A DNA stretch of 37,439 nucleotides from Acidobacteriota bacterium (GCA_027064125.1 JAMOQF010000152.1:1-37439), one strand, 5' to 3'; shown: positions 6,561 through 18,682, counted from the first letter of the stretch. Made by a program: numbers and translations. The notes: a model not told the origin generated them from the letters alone.

Positions 6561-9500
6561 ATGCCAAACAAAACTAAAAGTATAAGGGATAGATATGATT
6601 TTAGCAGTGTTAAAACTGCTATTCCTATTCCAAATTTAATGGAACTCCCAAAGGAGTCCTATGATAGATTTCTCCAGATGGACAAACTTCCCGATGAAAG
6701 GGAGAATATAGGTCTTCAAGCCGTTTTTAATTCTGTATTTCCCATTGAGGATTTTAAGGGGAATTGTACTCTTGAGTTCGTTGAATACACTGTGGGGAAT
6801 TGGGAATGTAAGTGCGGGAATCTTGTTGGTATAGAAAATTTGAAGTTTGAATGTAAGAAGTGTGGAAAATATCTAACTGGAGATCCAGAGCACATTGGAC
6901 ATATTGTGTGTCCTCATTGTGGTACGAGAAATGAAAATAAATTTAAAAGGTGTGATAATTGTGGAGATCCAGTAAAACTTAAAATAAAGTATGATGTGGA
7001 AGAGTGTATTGATAGGGGTCTTACATATGGAGTGCCTTTAAAAGTAAAGGTTAGAATGGTCATATGGGATACGGAAGAAGGCGGTTCAAAGGGTGAAAGA
7101 ACCATAAGCGATATTAAGGAACAGGAGGTATATTTTACCGATATTCCACTTATGACTCCCCGCGGTACCTTTGTGGTGAATGGAACAGAAAGGGTAGTGG
7201 TAAATCAGATTCACAAATCTCCTGGAGTATTTTTTGAAGCGGATTTCAAGAAAAAATTCTTTTTAGGAAAAATAATTCCCTATAGGGGCTCCTGGGTGGA
7301 GTTTGAAATTGATGCCAAAAATATTCTCTACATCAGAATTGACAGAAAAAAAAGATTTCTGGCAACAATTTTTCTCAAGGCCCTTGGATATGAAAGCAAT
7401 GAGGAAATACTGAATCTTTTCTATACACCCGTTAAAATTGTATCTGAAGGTGAGAAGTTTTTTAGGTATGTGGATGAAAGTTTAATTGGCTTTAAAATGC
7501 CTGAAAATATCGTGGATCCGGAAGATCCGGAAGATGTGATTTATAAGGCAAATACAAAATTTAATAGGGCGCACATAGAAACTTTGAAGGATGTTGGAAT
7601 AGAAAAACTTGAGTTGACATCGGAAAATCTAAAAGGGGCTATTTTATTAAATGATGTAATTGACTATGAGACAGGTGAAATAATTGCAGAGGCAAATGAT
7701 TTTGTTACCACAAAGATCCTGGCGGAACTTAAAAGACTTGGAGTAAATGAATTCAATGTAGCCTTTCCTGAATTTGATCCCGTTGGTCCTATTATTTCAA
7801 ATACTTTGAGGAAAGATGTTATTACAACTCATGAAGAGGCATTAAAGGATTTTTACAGAAAATTGAGACCTGGTGAACCGCCCACTGTGGAAACTGCTGC
7901 TAAAATGTTTGAGGCCATGTTTTTTGACCCCAAGAGATATGATTTTTCAAGGGTTGGAAGATTAAAATACAATTTGAGATTTAATGAAAATGTCCCCCTT
8001 GATAAGGGACTTTTAAGTAAAGAAGATTTTATTAAGGTTATAGATTATCTTGTTAAGATACCTCAGGGGTATGGTAAACCTGATGACATAGATCATTTGG
8101 GCAATAGAAGAGTTCGTTCTGTGGGTGAACTGGTGGAAAATCAGTTTAGAATTGGACTTGTCAGAATGGAGAGAATAATAAGAGAAAAGATGACACTTCA
8201 TGCTGAAATAAATAAAGCAGTTCCTTCTGAACTGATTAATTCAAAGCCAATTACTGCTGCTTTGAGGGAATTTTTTGGTAGTAGCCAGTTGTCCCAGTTT
8301 ATGGATCAGACAAATCCCCTTGCTGCAATTACCCATAAGAGGAGATTGTCTGCACTTGGTCCTGGTGGAATTTCGAGAGATAGAGCAGGTTTTGAGGTGC
8401 GTGACGTTCACCCCTCCCACTATGGCAGACTCTGCCCCATTGAGACACCAGAGGGGCCAAACATTGGTCTCATTTCTTCACTTAGTTGCTATGCAAAGGT
8501 GAATGAATTTGGGTTTATAGTAACTCCATATAAAAAGGTTGAAAATGGAAAAATTCTTGACCATGTGAAGATTACAGATATAGGTGATTCCAATTTTAGG
8601 ATTCATGAGGTTGTACTTGAAGAAGAGGTTGAAAAGGTCAATGAAAAACTCATAAAAGAGGGTAAGGAGCCTGCTTCATATGAACCCTATGCCTTTTATC
8701 TTACTGCATGGGAAGAGGAAAACTATGTTATTGCTCAGTCAACTGTCAAAAAGGATGAAAATAATAATATTCTTGATGAGCATGTGGATGCAAGGTATAA
8801 GGGGAATTTCATACTTGCGAGAAGGGAAGATATAAACTTCATAGATACATCTCCCCAGCAGCCGGTCAGTGTGGCTGCGTCTTTAATTCCATTTCTGGAA
8901 CATGATGATGCTAATAGAGCACTTATGGGTTCAAACATGCAGAGACAGGCTGTACCTCTTTTGATAAGTGAGGCGCCAATTGTTGGAACCGGGATGGAAG
9001 GAATTGCTGCAAAGGATTCTGGTGTTGTGGTGGTCTGTAAGAGAAGTGGGATAGTTGAAAAGGTGGATTCCCAGCGAATTATCGTTAGAGTAACGGGAGA
9101 AGAACTTGAAGACGAACTTGAAGAGGCTGGAGTTGATGTCTATAAATTGAATAAATTTAGAAGATCAAATCAGGATACCTGTATTAATCAGAAACCTCTT
9201 GTAAAGGAAGGGGACTATGTTGAAAAGGGACAGGTTATTGCTGATGGCCCATGTACTGATGGAGGGGAACTGGCCCTTGGGAAAAATGTCCTTGTGGCTT
9301 TTATGCCGTGGGATGGTTATAACTATGAGGACGCTATTTTAATCAGTCAGAGACTGGTTAAGGATGATGTATATACAAGTATTCACATAAAGGAACTTGA
9401 AATAGAGGCGAGAGATACTAAATTGGGGCCTGAGGAGATAACGAGGGATATCCCAAATGTAGGTAATGAAAATTTACTCAAGGACCTTGATGAAAGTGGA

Positions 9501-10829
9501 ATTATAAGGATTGGTGCCTATGTAAAGCCGGGAAGTATCCTGGTGGGAAAGGTTACTCCACAGGGAGAAACAAAATTAACTGCTGAAGAGAGGCTTTTAA
9601 AAGCTATTTTTGGAGATAAGGCCTCTGAGGTTAAGGATAATTCTCTTAAGTGCCCTCCGGGAATTGAGGGAATAGTTGTGGATGTAAAAATCTTTACCAG
9701 AAATGGTCTTCCAAAAAGCAAAAGGGCCCTTGAGGTGGAAGAGGATATCATCAAAAGATTAAAGACTGAACTGAATGATCAGATAGCCATATTGAGGGAT
9801 GAAAGGGATAGAAAGATCAGGAAACTCTTCAGGGATAAAACCCTGTCCAAAGATGTTTTTGTTAAGAAACTTGACAAAACATTAACCGAGGGCACAAAAC
9901 TTACAAAGGAAATACTTGATAAGTTTTCAAGCAGGGAATTGAGACAGATTAAGATAAAGGAAGATAATGAAATACTTATTCTTGAAAGAAGAAGCATTGA
10001 GGAGAAACTAAACAACAAGATAAGGGTTTTGCAGGAACTCTTTGATGAGAAGGTGGAAGGAATAAGAAGGGGAAATGAATTACCTGCGGGTGTAAATCAA
10101 CTTGTTAAGGTTTATATTGCCATGAAAAGGAAAATCTCCATCGGGGATAAGATGTCCGGTAGACATGGGAATAAGGGAGTTATTTCCAATATTTTACCGG
10201 AAGAAGATATGCCCTTTATGGAAGATGGCACACCTGTGGACATAGTTTTGAATCCCCTCGGAGTTCCATCCCGTATGAATATTGGTCAGATACTTGAAAC
10301 ACACCTTGGACTTGCTGGAAAGGTCCTTGGCCTTCATTTTAAGACGCCAGTTTTTGATGGTGCTAAAGAGCGTGAAATTAAGGATCTATTGAAAAAAGCG
10401 GGATTTGACACTGGTGGAAAGGTTACACTTTATGATGGTAGGACGGGTAAACCTTTTGAGCAGAAGGTCACTGTAGGGTATATGTACATGTTGAAGTTAT
10501 CCCATCTGGCTGATGACAAACTACATGCCCGTTCCATAGGTCCATATTCCTTGATTACTCAACAGCCTCTTGGTGGAAAAGCCCAGTTTGGAGGACAGAG
10601 ATTTGGAGAAATGGAAGTGTGGGCACTTGAGGCATATGGTGCTGCAAATGTCCTTCAAGAAATTTTAACGGTTAAATCAGATGATGTTCAAGGTAGAAAT
10701 AAGATATACCATGCAATAGTTAAGGGTGAACCTTCATATTTGCCAGGTATTCCAGAATCATTCAATGTCTTGATAAGGGAACTTCAGAGCCTTTGTCTGG
10801 ATGTGGAACTTATAAAATTAAGAGATTAA
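6561..10829 (+). CDS. rpoB: RNA polymerase beta subunit, with extra zinc-ribbon-like insert
   Basis: RpoB is the second-largest subunit of the transcription core enzyme, with 1422 residues. The rifampicin pocket (about 573-600) reads [20 protein letters not shown], and D582, H592 and S597 correspond to E. coli D516, H526 and S531, so the pocket looks drug-sensitive. Active-site segments [12 protein letters not shown] and the C-terminal [15 protein letters not shown] are intact. An acidic/basic helical insertion at about 1050-1170 is of the proteobacterial beta-i9 type. Unusual: about 60 residues (81-140) inserted in the protrusion after [10 protein letters not shown] carry C83, C85, C98, C101, C117, C120, C131 and C134, two zinc-ribbon-like units. 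The normal sequence then resumes at [21 protein letters not shown] follows ATTGGAG. Confidence 0.98.
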   Translation: MPNKTKSIRDRYDFSSVKTAIPIPNLMELPKESYDRFLQMDKLPDERENIGLQAVFNSVFPIEDFKGNCTLEFVEYTVGNWECKCGNLVGIENLKFECKKCGKYLTGDPEHIGHIVCPHCGTRNENKFKRCDNCGDPVKLKIKYDVEECIDRGLTYGVPLKVKVRMVIWDTEEGGSKGERTISDIKEQEVYFTDIPLMTPRGTFVVNGTERVVVNQIHKSPGVFFEADFKKKFFLGKIIPYRGSWVEFEIDAKNILYIRIDRKKRFLATIFLKALGYESNEEILNLFYTPVKIVSEGEKFFRYVDESLIGFKMPENIVDPEDPEDVIYKANTKFNRAHIETLKDVGIEKLELTSENLKGAILLNDVIDYETGEIIAEANDFVTTKILAELKRLGVNEFNVAFPEFDPVGPIISNTLRKDVITTHEEALKDFYRKLRPGEPPTVETAAKMFEAMFFDPKRYDFSRVGRLKYNLRFNENVPLDKGLLSKEDFIKVIDYLVKIPQGYGKPDDIDHLGNRRVRSVGELVENQFRIGLVRMERIIREKMTLHAEINKAVPSELINSKPITAALREFFGSSQLSQFMDQTNPLAAITHKRRLSALGPGGISRDRAGFEVRDVHPSHYGRLCPIETPEGPNIGLISSLSCYAKVNEFGFIVTPYKKVENGKILDHVKITDIGDSNFRIHEVVLEEEVEKVNEKLIKEGKEPASYEPYAFYLTAWEEENYVIAQSTVKKDENNNILDEHVDARYKGNFILARREDINFIDTSPQQPVSVAASLIPFLEHDDANRALMGSNMQRQAVPLLISEAPIVGTGMEGIAAKDSGVVVVCKRSGIVEKVDSQRIIVRVTGEELEDELEEAGVDVYKLNKFRRSNQDTCINQKPLVKEGDYVEKGQVIADGPCTDGGELALGKNVLVAFMPWDGYNYEDAILISQRLVKDDVYTSIHIKELEIEARDTKLGPEEITRDIPNVGNENLLKDLDESGIIRIGAYVKPGSILVGKVTPQGETKLTAEERLLKAIFGDKASEVKDNSLKCPPGIEGIVVDVKIFTRNGLPKSKRALEVEEDIIKRLKTELNDQIAILRDERDRKIRKLFRDKTLSKDVFVKKLDKTLTEGTKLTKEILDKFSSRELRQIKIKEDNEILILERRSIEEKLNNKIRVLQELFDEKVEGIRRGNELPAGVNQLVKVYIAMKRKISIGDKMSGRHGNKGVISNILPEEDMPFMEDGTPVDIVLNPLGVPSRMNIGQILETHLGLAGKVLGLHFKTPVFDGAKEREIKDLLKKAGFDTGGKVTLYDGRTGKPFEQKVTVGYMYMLKLSHLADDKLHARSIGPYSLITQQPLGGKAQFGGQRFGEMEVWALEAYGAANVLQEILTVKSDDVQGRNKIYHAIVKGEPSYLPGIPESFNVLIRELQSLCLDVELIKLRD

Positions 10830-10854
10830 ACTTCCTATAATAGGAGGAATTATT

Positions 10855-13800
10855 TTGGAAGAAAAAAGAAAGTTAACAACGGATTTTGACTGTGTAAAAT
10901 TAAGTATTGCCTCTCCTGAGAAAATCAGGAGTTGGTCATATGGAGAAGTTAAAAAACCTGAGACCATAAATTACAGGACATATAAACCTGAAAAGGATGG
11001 TTTATTTTGTGCAAGGATTTTTGGTCCCATAAAGGATTGGGAATGTCTATGTGGAAAATATAAGAGGTCCAGATATAAGGGGGTTATATGTGATAAGTGT
11101 GGGGTTGAGGTTACCTATTCAAGGGTTAGAAGAGAGAGAATGGGGCATATTGAACTGGCAAGCCCCTGCTCACATATATGGTTTTTTAAGGGACTTCCCA
11201 GTAAGATAGGGCTTCTTTTGAATTTGACCCTTAAAAATATGGAAAAGGTTTTATACTTTGAGTCCTATATAGTTATAGATCCCGGCGATACTCCCCTTAA
11301 AAAGAAGCAGATTTTGACAGAAGATGAATATAGAAAATATAAAAGGGAGTATGGGGATAGTTTCAGGGCTGGAATAGGTGCTGAGGCAATAAAAGAGTTG
11401 TTAATGGAACTTGATGTGGATGCGCTTGCAAAGGAACTTAGAGAGAAGATGAAAAATGAAACTTCACAGATGAGAAAGATAAAATATGCCAGGAGACTTA
11501 AAGTTGTTGATGCCTTCAGGAAGTCGGGGAATAAGCCGGAATGGATGATACTTGAAGTAATTCCAGTAATTCCACCTGAACTTAGACCACTTGTCCCTTT
11601 GAATGGTGGAAGATTTGCCACTTCTGATTTGAATGACCTCTACAGAAGGGTTTTAAATAGAAATAACAGGCTTAAAAAACTCTTTGACATGAAGGCTCCC
11701 GATGTGATTGTGAGGAATGAAAAGAGGATGCTTCAGGAAGCCGTGGATGCCCTTTTTGACAATGGAAGGAGAACAAGGGTTGTAAAAAGTTCCAGCAACA
11801 GACAGCTCAAGTCTCTTAGTGATAATTTAAAAGGCAAACAGGGAAGATTTAGACAGAATTTACTGGGGAAAAGGGTTGATTATTCTGGTAGATCGGTAAT
11901 AGTTGTTGGTCCTCAACTTAAACTTCATCAGTGTGGAATTCCTAAGAAGATGGCCCTTGAGTTGTTTAAACCTTTCATACTCAATAGACTTGAAAAAATG
12001 GGTTATGTGGCCAATTTGAAAACTGCTAAGGAGTATATTGAAAGAGAAGAACCTGTTGTATGGGATATTCTGGAAGAGGTTATTAAAGAACACCCTGTGT
12101 TATTAAACAGGGCACCGACACTTCATAGGTTAAGTATTCAGGCTTTTGAACCTGTCTTAATTGAAGGAAAAGCGATTCAGATTCATCCCCTTGTTTGTGC
12201 GGCTTTTAATGCTGACTTTGATGGCGACCAGATGGCGGTTCATATTCCACTTTCAATAGAGGCTCAGATAGAATCTGCCGTCTTAATGTTGAGTAGTTAT
12301 AACATACTATCTCCTGCAAATGGTAGACCTATAGCCGTTCCTTCTCAGGACATGATACTTGGGATTTACTATCTTACATCTGAAAAGCCTGGGGCAAAGG
12401 GGGCTGGAAAAGTTTTTGATACTCCAGAAGAGATTTACTATGCTCTTGAATTTGGACTTGTGGATTTGCACGCTCCCATTAAATATAAGTATAAAGGGAA
12501 ATTAATTGATTTAATTGGAGCCTATGACGATCAGGATATAACTGGTACACCTCCCATTGATTTTGACGGGTATCTTGATACCACTGTTGGAAGGGTAATA
12601 TTTAATGACAGCATACCTGAAAAGTTGCCCTTTATAAATGCCCGTTTAAAGAAAGAGGGGCTTAAAAAACTGGTACACTACTCCATTTTGAGGGCAGATC
12701 ACGATACCACGGTTACCCTTCTTGACAATTTAAAGGATATTGGATTTAAATACGCTACTTATGCCGGGATTTCAATAGGTATTGATGACCTCGTTGTTCC
12801 AAAGGAGAAAAAAGAAATAGTTGAAAAGGCAAAGAAAGAAGTCATTGAGGTTGAAAAGGCATATCTCGATGGAAAAATTTCAGATGGTGAAAGATACAAC
12901 AGGGTAGTTGATATTTGGTCTTCTGTTACCGACAGGATTGCTGAAAAGATGTTTAAGGCAATGGAAGATCAGGAAAAGGAAACAGGGACTTTTAATCCCA
13001 TTTACATGATGGCCCGTTCAGGTGCAAGAGGTAGCAAACAGCAGATAAGACAGCTCGCAGGTATGCGCGGACTTATGGCAAAACCTTCTGGTGAAATTAT
13101 TGAAACGCCAATTACTTCTAATTTCCGTGAAGGACTGAGCGTTTTGCAATATTTTATCTCCACACATGGTGCCAGAAAGGGACTTGCTGATACCGCTTTA
13201 AAAACTGCAGATTCTGGATATCTGACAAGGAGACTTGTAGATGTTTCTCAGGATGTGATTGTCACCATGGAAGATTGTGGAACCATGGATGGAATTGAAA
13301 TAAGAGCCATTATTGAAGGGGGGGAGACCATAGAATCTCTAAAGGATAGAATTATTGGTAGGGTTGCCCTTGAGGATATCCGCGATCCAATAACAAGGGA
13401 GATTATAGTTGCCAAAAATCAGGAAATTACAGAAGATCTTGCTGAGATAATAGAAGAATCTGGAATTGAAACCGTATACATCCGTTCAGTTTTAACCTGT
13501 AAGGCTGAAAGGGGTGTCTGTGCAAAATGTTATGGTAGAAACCTTGCCACTGGGAAAATGGTTGAACTGGGAGAGGCTGTTGGAGTTATTGCTGCACAAT
13601 CAATTGGTGAACCGGGAACCCAGTTGACAATGAGAACCTTCCATATTGGGGGTACTGCAAGTAAAGTTGAGGCTCAATCATCAATTGTGCCAAAGGCGGA
13701 GGGAAAGGTTAAGTTAAAAAGGGTAAATCTAATAGAAAACAGGGAAGGCAGTTTCACAGTAATGAACAGGAATGGAAGCCTTGTAATTGAAGATGAGAAG

Positions 13801-15072
13801 GGAAGAGAAAAGGAGAAATATGGACTTGTTTATGGTGCAAAACTCCTTGTAAAAGATGGGGATATGGTGAAACCGGGGCAGAAAATAGTTGAATGGGATC
13901 CCTTTTCTACACTCATTTTGACTGAAGTTGAAGGAACAGTCAGGTTTAAGGATATAATTCCCGATGAGACATTAAAAGAGGAGAAGGACGAGGTTTCACT
14001 TAGGTCCACTCTGGTTATAATCCAATCTAAAAATGAAAAACTTGAACCTTCGATTGAGATAGTGGATGATGAGGGAAATGTTTTAAAGACGTATTTGTTG
14101 CCAGTTAAGGTTCACCTTGCTGTGAATGATGGTGATAAAGTATATCCTGGAGATGTGCTTGCCAGGATTCCAAGGGGAACTGCAAAAACTAAAGATATCA
14201 CGGGTGGTTTGCCAAGAGTTGTGGAACTATTTGAGGCAAGAAAGCCAAAGGAACCGGCTATAATGACCGAAATAGATGGATATGTTTCCTTTGGTGGAAT
14301 TGTAAGGGGACATAGACAGATATTTGTTCAGCCAGCAAAGGGTGAAAAGAGGGAATATCTTGTGCCAAGAGGTGCCCATATCCTTGTTAGAGAAGGAGAG
14401 TTTATAAAGTCGGGTACCCCCCTTGTGGATGGACCATTGAATCCTCATGATATTTTAAAAGTTTTGGGAGAAAAGGAACTTCAAAAATATTTGTTGAATG
14501 AAATTCAGGAAGTTTACAGACTTCAGGGTGTTCAGATTAATGACAAACATATTGAGGTTATTATCAGGCAGATGATGAGATGGATTAAGGTTGAAGAAGT
14601 CGGTGATACCGAATTTTACTATGAGCAGCAGGTTGATAAGTTTAAATTTGAGGAAGAAAATAGGAGGGTTGTGGAGGAAGGTGGTGAACCTGCTCAAGGT
14701 AGGCCAATGCTTCTTGGGATTACAAAGGCGGCTTTAATTACGGATTCCTTCATCTCTGCGGCATCATTTCAGGAAACCACAAGGGTGTTGACTGAAGCAG
14801 CAATTGCTGGAAAGATAGATTACCTCAGGGGACTGAAGGAAAATGTGATTATGGGTAAACTTATTCCAGCTGGAACTGGCTTTAAAGATTATAGGAAGTT
14901 TAAACTCCTTGAAGATAAAATTGCTGAAGAAGAAGAGGAGATAATGGGTGATTTTGAGGTGGAGGAAAAGGATTTAGATGAAATTGTGGATGAAGATTTG
15001 ATGAATCTGGAAGATGAACAGGATTCTACAACTGATTCAGGTGATGAAGGAAAGAGAGATATGGAAGATTAA
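10855..15072 (+). CDS. rpoC: RNA polymerase beta' subunit
   Basis: RpoC forms the catalytic centre with RpoB. It has 1405 residues. The N-terminal zinc-binding domain has C64, C66, C79 and C82. The catalytic magnesium loop NADFDGDQ is at residues 452-459. The second zinc site is [11 protein letters not shown]. The trigger loop (MRTFHIGG, about 926) is interrupted by an SI3-type insertion (about 937-1110) like that of E. coli, resuming at [10 protein letters not shown]. The C-terminal 45 residues are strongly acidic. The start is TTG with the excellent site TAGGAGGAA 7 nt upstream; the next in-frame candidates would cut into the conserved N-terminus. It is 25 nt after rpoB. Confidence 0.98.
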   Translation: MEEKRKLTTDFDCVKLSIASPEKIRSWSYGEVKKPETINYRTYKPEKDGLFCARIFGPIKDWECLCGKYKRSRYKGVICDKCGVEVTYSRVRRERMGHIELASPCSHIWFFKGLPSKIGLLLNLTLKNMEKVLYFESYIVIDPGDTPLKKKQILTEDEYRKYKREYGDSFRAGIGAEAIKELLMELDVDALAKELREKMKNETSQMRKIKYARRLKVVDAFRKSGNKPEWMILEVIPVIPPELRPLVPLNGGRFATSDLNDLYRRVLNRNNRLKKLFDMKAPDVIVRNEKRMLQEAVDALFDNGRRTRVVKSSSNRQLKSLSDNLKGKQGRFRQNLLGKRVDYSGRSVIVVGPQLKLHQCGIPKKMALELFKPFILNRLEKMGYVANLKTAKEYIEREEPVVWDILEEVIKEHPVLLNRAPTLHRLSIQAFEPVLIEGKAIQIHPLVCAAFNADFDGDQMAVHIPLSIEAQIESAVLMLSSYNILSPANGRPIAVPSQDMILGIYYLTSEKPGAKGAGKVFDTPEEIYYALEFGLVDLHAPIKYKYKGKLIDLIGAYDDQDITGTPPIDFDGYLDTTVGRVIFNDSIPEKLPFINARLKKEGLKKLVHYSILRADHDTTVTLLDNLKDIGFKYATYAGISIGIDDLVVPKEKKEIVEKAKKEVIEVEKAYLDGKISDGERYNRVVDIWSSVTDRIAEKMFKAMEDQEKETGTFNPIYMMARSGARGSKQQIRQLAGMRGLMAKPSGEIIETPITSNFREGLSVLQYFISTHGARKGLADTALKTADSGYLTRRLVDVSQDVIVTMEDCGTMDGIEIRAIIEGGETIESLKDRIIGRVALEDIRDPITREIIVAKNQEITEDLAEIIEESGIETVYIRSVLTCKAERGVCAKCYGRNLATGKMVELGEAVGVIAAQSIGEPGTQLTMRTFHIGGTASKVEAQSSIVPKAEGKVKLKRVNLIENREGSFTVMNRNGSLVIEDEKGREKEKYGLVYGAKLLVKDGDMVKPGQKIVEWDPFSTLILTEVEGTVRFKDIIPDETLKEEKDEVSLRSTLVIIQSKNEKLEPSIEIVDDEGNVLKTYLLPVKVHLAVNDGDKVYPGDVLARIPRGTAKTKDITGGLPRVVELFEARKPKEPAIMTEIDGYVSFGGIVRGHRQIFVQPAKGEKREYLVPRGAHILVREGEFIKSGTPLVDGPLNPHDILKVLGEKELQKYLLNEIQEVYRLQGVQINDKHIEVIIRQMMRWIKVEEVGDTEFYYEQQVDKFKFEEENRRVVEEGGEPAQGRPMLLGITKAALITDSFISAASFQETTRVLTEAAIAGKIDYLRGLKENVIMGKLIPAGTGFKDYRKFKLLEDKIAEEEEEIMGDFEVEEKDLDEIVDEDLMNLEDEQDSTTDSGDEGKRDMED

Positions 15073-15131
15073 ATAACTTTGAGAGATTGATCTTTTTTCT
15101 TTTTTCGTTTTTCATTTTGTGACCTCCTTCG

Positions 15132-15161
15132 AAAAGGGGCGGAAATTTCCGCCCCTTTTTT
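15132..15161 (+). terminator. Intrinsic terminator of the rpoBC operon
   Basis: AAAAGGGGCGGAA and TTCCGCCCCTTTT form a GC-rich stem of about 13 bp, followed by further T. It lies 60 nt after rpoC and separates the polymerase genes from the heme cluster. Confidence 0.93.
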
Positions 15162-15221
15162 ATTTTATTGTTTCCCATGTTGTGTTATAAAATAGAATTC
15201 TTTTGATTGGGAGTTTCATAA

Positions 15222-16286
15222 ATGAATTTTGAACCCAGATGGATAGCATGGGAAAGCACGAGAAGGTGTAACCTAAGTTGTATCCATTGTAGATCCTCTT
15301 CTGAAAATTGCAGTTATGAGGGTGAATACACCACAGAAGAAGCAAAGGAACTACTTGCCCGGATATCCAGGGATTATAAGCCAGTTTTTGTCCTATCTGG
15401 AGGGGAGCCTCTGTTGAGGGAGGACATATTTGAAATAGCCACCTTTGGAACTCAGGTTGGGCTTAAAATGTGTCTTGCTACAAATGGAACCCTTATAGAT
15501 GATGGAATTTGTAGAGAGATTTTAAGATCTGGAATAAAGGTGGTTTCTTTAAGTCTTGATGGTCCCAATGCCAGAGTTCACGATGATTTCAGGCGTCAGG
15601 ATGGGGCTTTTGATGGGGTTTTGAGGGGAATTGAATTTCTAAAAAGGTATGAAATTCCATTTATCATAAATTCATCATTTACAAAAAGAAACCAGAAATA
15701 TATAGAGGAAACCTATAGACTTGCTAAAAAGTTGGGGGCAAGGGCCTGGTATATGTTTATGATAGTTCCCACAGGCAGGGGGGAAGATGCCTTTGAAGAA
15801 CTCATTGACCCTGTGGACTATGAAAAAATCCTCGTCTGGCACTATTATATGGAAAAAGATGAGAAGGAAATGCTTGTAAGACCCACCTGCGCTCCTCAAT
15901 ATTACAGGGTGGTTGAGAGGATGAATATGAAAGAGGATGAAAAACTTGTAAGGAGAAATTTAAAATTTGGCACGGGGGGAAGTAAAGGTTGTATTGCGGC
16001 GCAGTATATCTGTTTTATTAACAATATAGGGGATGTGTATCCATGTTCCTACTTTCCATTTTCAGCGGGTAATTTGAGGGAGAAGAGTTTTAAAGAGATC
16101 TGGGAGAATTCTGAATTATTTAAGGATTTGAGAGATTTTGGAAAATATAAGGACAATTGTGGTGCCTGTGAATATTTAAATATCTGTGGTGGATGCAGGG
16201 CAAGAGCGTATGCCGTTAAAGGAGATTACCTTGCAGGAGAGCCCTACTGTAGATATGTTCCAGAGAAACTTCGGAGGAAAGAATGA
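15222..16286 (+). CDS. AhbD/NirJ-type radical SAM heme-biosynthesis protein
   Basis: The protein has 354 residues. The radical SAM [4Fe-4S] motif CNLSCIHC is at residues 16-23, and the SAM-binding GGEP is at about residues 60-63. The C-terminal half has SPASM-like cysteines (GCIAAQYIC, PCSYFP, and CGACEYLNICGGCRARAYA near residue 320), a pattern typical of the AhbC/AhbD/NirJ group. AhbD decarboxylates iron-coproporphyrin III to heme; AhbC and NirJ act on siroheme or heme d1 precursors. It overlaps hemE by 4 nt (ATGA), so it is translationally coupled to heme genes. An AhbD-like role fits the neighbours best, but a different porphyrin or a peptide substrate is possible. ATG is preceded by TTGGGAG. 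Confidence 0.85.
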   Translation: MNFEPRWIAWESTRRCNLSCIHCRSSSENCSYEGEYTTEEAKELLARISRDYKPVFVLSGGEPLLREDIFEIATFGTQVGLKMCLATNGTLIDDGICREILRSGIKVVSLSLDGPNARVHDDFRRQDGAFDGVLRGIEFLKRYEIPFIINSSFTKRNQKYIEETYRLAKKLGARAWYMFMIVPTGRGEDAFEELIDPVDYEKILVWHYYMEKDEKEMLVRPTCAPQYYRVVERMNMKEDEKLVRRNLKFGTGGSKGCIAAQYICFINNIGDVYPCSYFPFSAGNLREKSFKEIWENSELFKDLRDFGKYKDNCGACEYLNICGGCRARAYAVKGDYLAGEPYCRYVPEKLRRKE

Positions 16287-17287
16287 ATTCAAAGGATAGA
16301 ATTTTAGCAGGTTTTAGAAATTCAAAAAGTGAGGAAGTCGGGGTCTGGTTTATGCGTCAGGCTGGGAGATTTTTGCCTGATTACAGGAAATTAAGGGGAA
16401 AATATTCCTTTGAGGAAATGTGTAAAGATCCGGAATTAATAAGAGAGGTTACACTTCTTCCCTTAAGATACATGGATGTGGATGCCCTCATAATTTTTTC
16501 AGATATTTTGACCCCCCTCTGGGGATGTGGTATTGACTTGAAATTTGTGGAGGGTGGGGGACCTCTTGTAGGGGAAGTTGATTCATACGTTGAAGCACTT
16601 AAGAGGTATGATTTTAACAAAAATAAATTTCTCTTTGATGGGATAAAACTTGTAAAGAATGAAGTTAAAGATGATAAATTTTTACTTGGCTTTTCTGCTG
16701 CTCCCTTTACCTTTCTTGCATATTTGCTTGAGGGGGGACATTCCAGAAATTTTTTAAAGATCAGGAGTATGATTTATGAAAGGAGTGATTATTTAGAAGA
16801 TTTGTTTGAGATAACTTCAGAGATGATAATTTTATATCTGGAGAAACAGTTTGAGGCAGGGGTTGATGGGGCTCAGATTTTTGACAGTTGGATAGGGTAT
16901 ATGGGTAGGGAAAGGTTTATATGGTATAAAAAATTTCTGAAAAAAATATTTAAAAAATTTGAAGGTAAAAATTTAATCTATTTTCCCCTTAACTCGGTTC
17001 ATATCATGAAAGAAATGGTGGATTTAAGTGTTAAGGTTATTTCCGTTGACTGGAGATGTGATATTTCATATCCAGTGGAGATTGGCTTTAAAGGTGGAAT
17101 TCAGGGGAATTTAGATCCTGCGGTTTTCTTTCTGGATGAGGCTGTAGTGTTTAGGGAAGTTGAGAAGATTTTAATGGAAAAAGATAAACTAAATGGTTTT
17201 ATTTTCAATACTGGACATGGTTTGCATCCTGAAACTCCTTATAATATTGTGAAAAAGGTAGTTGATTTCATTCATCAATGGAGGTAG
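16283..17287 (+). CDS. hemE: Uroporphyrinogen decarboxylase
   Basis: HemE converts uroporphyrinogen III to coproporphyrinogen III by four decarboxylations in the cytoplasm. It has 334 residues. The N-terminal signature WFMRQAGRFLPDYR is at about residues 22-35, with the substrate-binding Arg residues. The FSDILTPLWGCG segment and the C-terminal FNTGHGLHPETP, another family signature, are also present. ATG lies inside the end of the radical SAM gene, preceded by CGGAGGAAAG. The next gene starts 3 nt after its stop. Confidence 0.96.
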   Translation: MNSKDRILAGFRNSKSEEVGVWFMRQAGRFLPDYRKLRGKYSFEEMCKDPELIREVTLLPLRYMDVDALIIFSDILTPLWGCGIDLKFVEGGGPLVGEVDSYVEALKRYDFNKNKFLFDGIKLVKNEVKDDKFLLGFSAAPFTFLAYLLEGGHSRNFLKIRSMIYERSDYLEDLFEITSEMIILYLEKQFEAGVDGAQIFDSWIGYMGRERFIWYKKFLKKIFKKFEGKNLIYFPLNSVHIMKEMVDLSVKVISVDWRCDISYPVEIGFKGGIQGNLDPAVFFLDEAVVFREVEKILMEKDKLNGFIFNTGHGLHPETPYNIVKKVVDFIHQWR

Positions 17288-17290
17288 TTT

Positions 17291-18658
17291 TTGAAGAAAA
17301 TAGGAGTTATTGGAGGTGGCCTTTCAGGCCTCTTAATTTCTTATCTGTTGTTGGAAGGGGGAGGTGTTTCCTTATCTATTTTTGAAAGGGAAAGTAGATT
17401 TGGGGGAAAAATTTACACTGTGAGGGAGGGGGGCTTTTTACTTGAAAATGGGCCCAATGGTTTTTTAAATTCAAAGCCTGAAACCTTAAAGATAGTTAAA
17501 ATGCTTGGTATAGAAAGTGAACTGTATGAGGCAGAAGATAGTGCAGAAGATAGATTTATTTTAAAAGGGGGAAAACTTGTAAAGGTGCCTCTCTCTCCTG
17601 AGGAGTTTATTTTTTCACCCATTCTTTCGCCTTGGGGTAAGTTGAGGCTCTTAGGAGAATTTTTTAAGGGAGTTGGTGAGGATGAATCTGAAAGTGTTGA
17701 GGATTTTGTGGTAAGAAGGCTTGGAAGGGAAGTTTTTGAAAGGTTAATAGATCCTATGGTTTCAGGGATATATGCAGGTGATCCAACAAGAATGGAGATG
17801 AAGGCGTCATTTCCTGTAATCTATAACCTTGAGAGAAATTATGGTGGACTTTTGAAGGGAATGTTTAAAATTAAGAGGGATAGAAAGGATGTTTCTGCTT
17901 CTCCCTCTGGAAGGCTTACAACCTTTAAAGGTGGCCTTTCCTTTTTTATAGATAGAATTTCAAAGGAAATTCTTGATAGGGGTGGAAAAATTTTTCTAAA
18001 TTCCTCTGTAAAAAGAGTTGAAAAGAAAGAAGGTGGATTTTATCTCTACACACAGGAAGAATCACATTACTTTGATATTTTGATTTTTGCAATACCAGCC
18101 TATGAATGTGGGAAACTTTTGAGAAGCGTTGATCCTTTTTTTGGAAGGATGGCAGAAGATGTTGAATATTCTCCTCTTGTGGTTGTTCACTTTGGATATG
18201 GGAAGGAATCCCTTGAGGGTGTTCCTGAGGGATTTGGTTTTTTGGTCCCCTTCATTGAGGGAAGAAAAATACTTGGTTCCATTTTCATATCCTCAATTTT
18301 TAAGGATGGCAGGGCACCTGATGGAATGTATCTTTTTACCACAATGGTTGGGGGAGCAAGGTGGATGGATGTATGTAGATTAAGTGAAGGTGACATTGAG
18401 TCAATTGTTATGAAGGAATTTAAGGAGATTTTAAATATTTCAAAGTCTCCCCACTTTAAGAAAATTGTGAAATGGGAGAGGGCTATCCCACAGTACAATA
18501 TTGGGCATTCAAAAACAATGGAATATGCCAGAAATTTTCATAAAAAGAACAAAAATGTATACATAATGGGAAATGCCTTCAGGGGAATTGGAATTAATGA
18601 CATTTCAAAGGCAGCCTTTGAAGTCTTTGAAGAATTTTTGAAGGTTAAAAATTCTTAA
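17291..18658 (+). CDS. hemY: Protoporphyrinogen/coproporphyrinogen oxidase (HemY type)
   Basis: This is an FAD-dependent oxidase of 455 residues that aromatises a porphyrinogen ring (protoporphyrinogen IX in the classical route, coproporphyrinogen III in the coproporphyrin route). The FAD Rossmann motif GVIGGGLSGL is at about residues 5-14, followed by FGGKI. The C-terminal FAD-contact segment YIMGNAFRGIGINDISKA is typical of the family. The start is TTG with an ideal GGAGGT 6 nt upstream. Sequence alone does not separate the two substrate types. The end is followed by a 200-bp gap with a promoter and no obvious terminator. Confidence 0.93.
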   Translation: MKKIGVIGGGLSGLLISYLLLEGGGVSLSIFERESRFGGKIYTVREGGFLLENGPNGFLNSKPETLKIVKMLGIESELYEAEDSAEDRFILKGGKLVKVPLSPEEFIFSPILSPWGKLRLLGEFFKGVGEDESESVEDFVVRRLGREVFERLIDPMVSGIYAGDPTRMEMKASFPVIYNLERNYGGLLKGMFKIKRDRKDVSASPSGRLTTFKGGLSFFIDRISKEILDRGGKIFLNSSVKRVEKKEGGFYLYTQEESHYFDILIFAIPAYECGKLLRSVDPFFGRMAEDVEYSPLVVVHFGYGKESLEGVPEGFGFLVPFIEGRKILGSIFISSIFKDGRAPDGMYLFTTMVGGARWMDVCRLSEGDIESIVMKEFKEILNISKSPHFKKIVKWERAIPQYNIGHSKTMEYARNFHKKNKNVYIMGNAFRGIGINDISKAAFEVFEEFLKVKNS

Positions 18659-18682
18659 ATTTTTCTAACTTCAGATTTTTCC

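Noticed and set aside
15162-15221. Promoter for the heme cluster
   Set aside because: TATAAAAT occurs at 15186-15193 but no acceptable -35 lies 16-18 nt upstream, so I did not list it.
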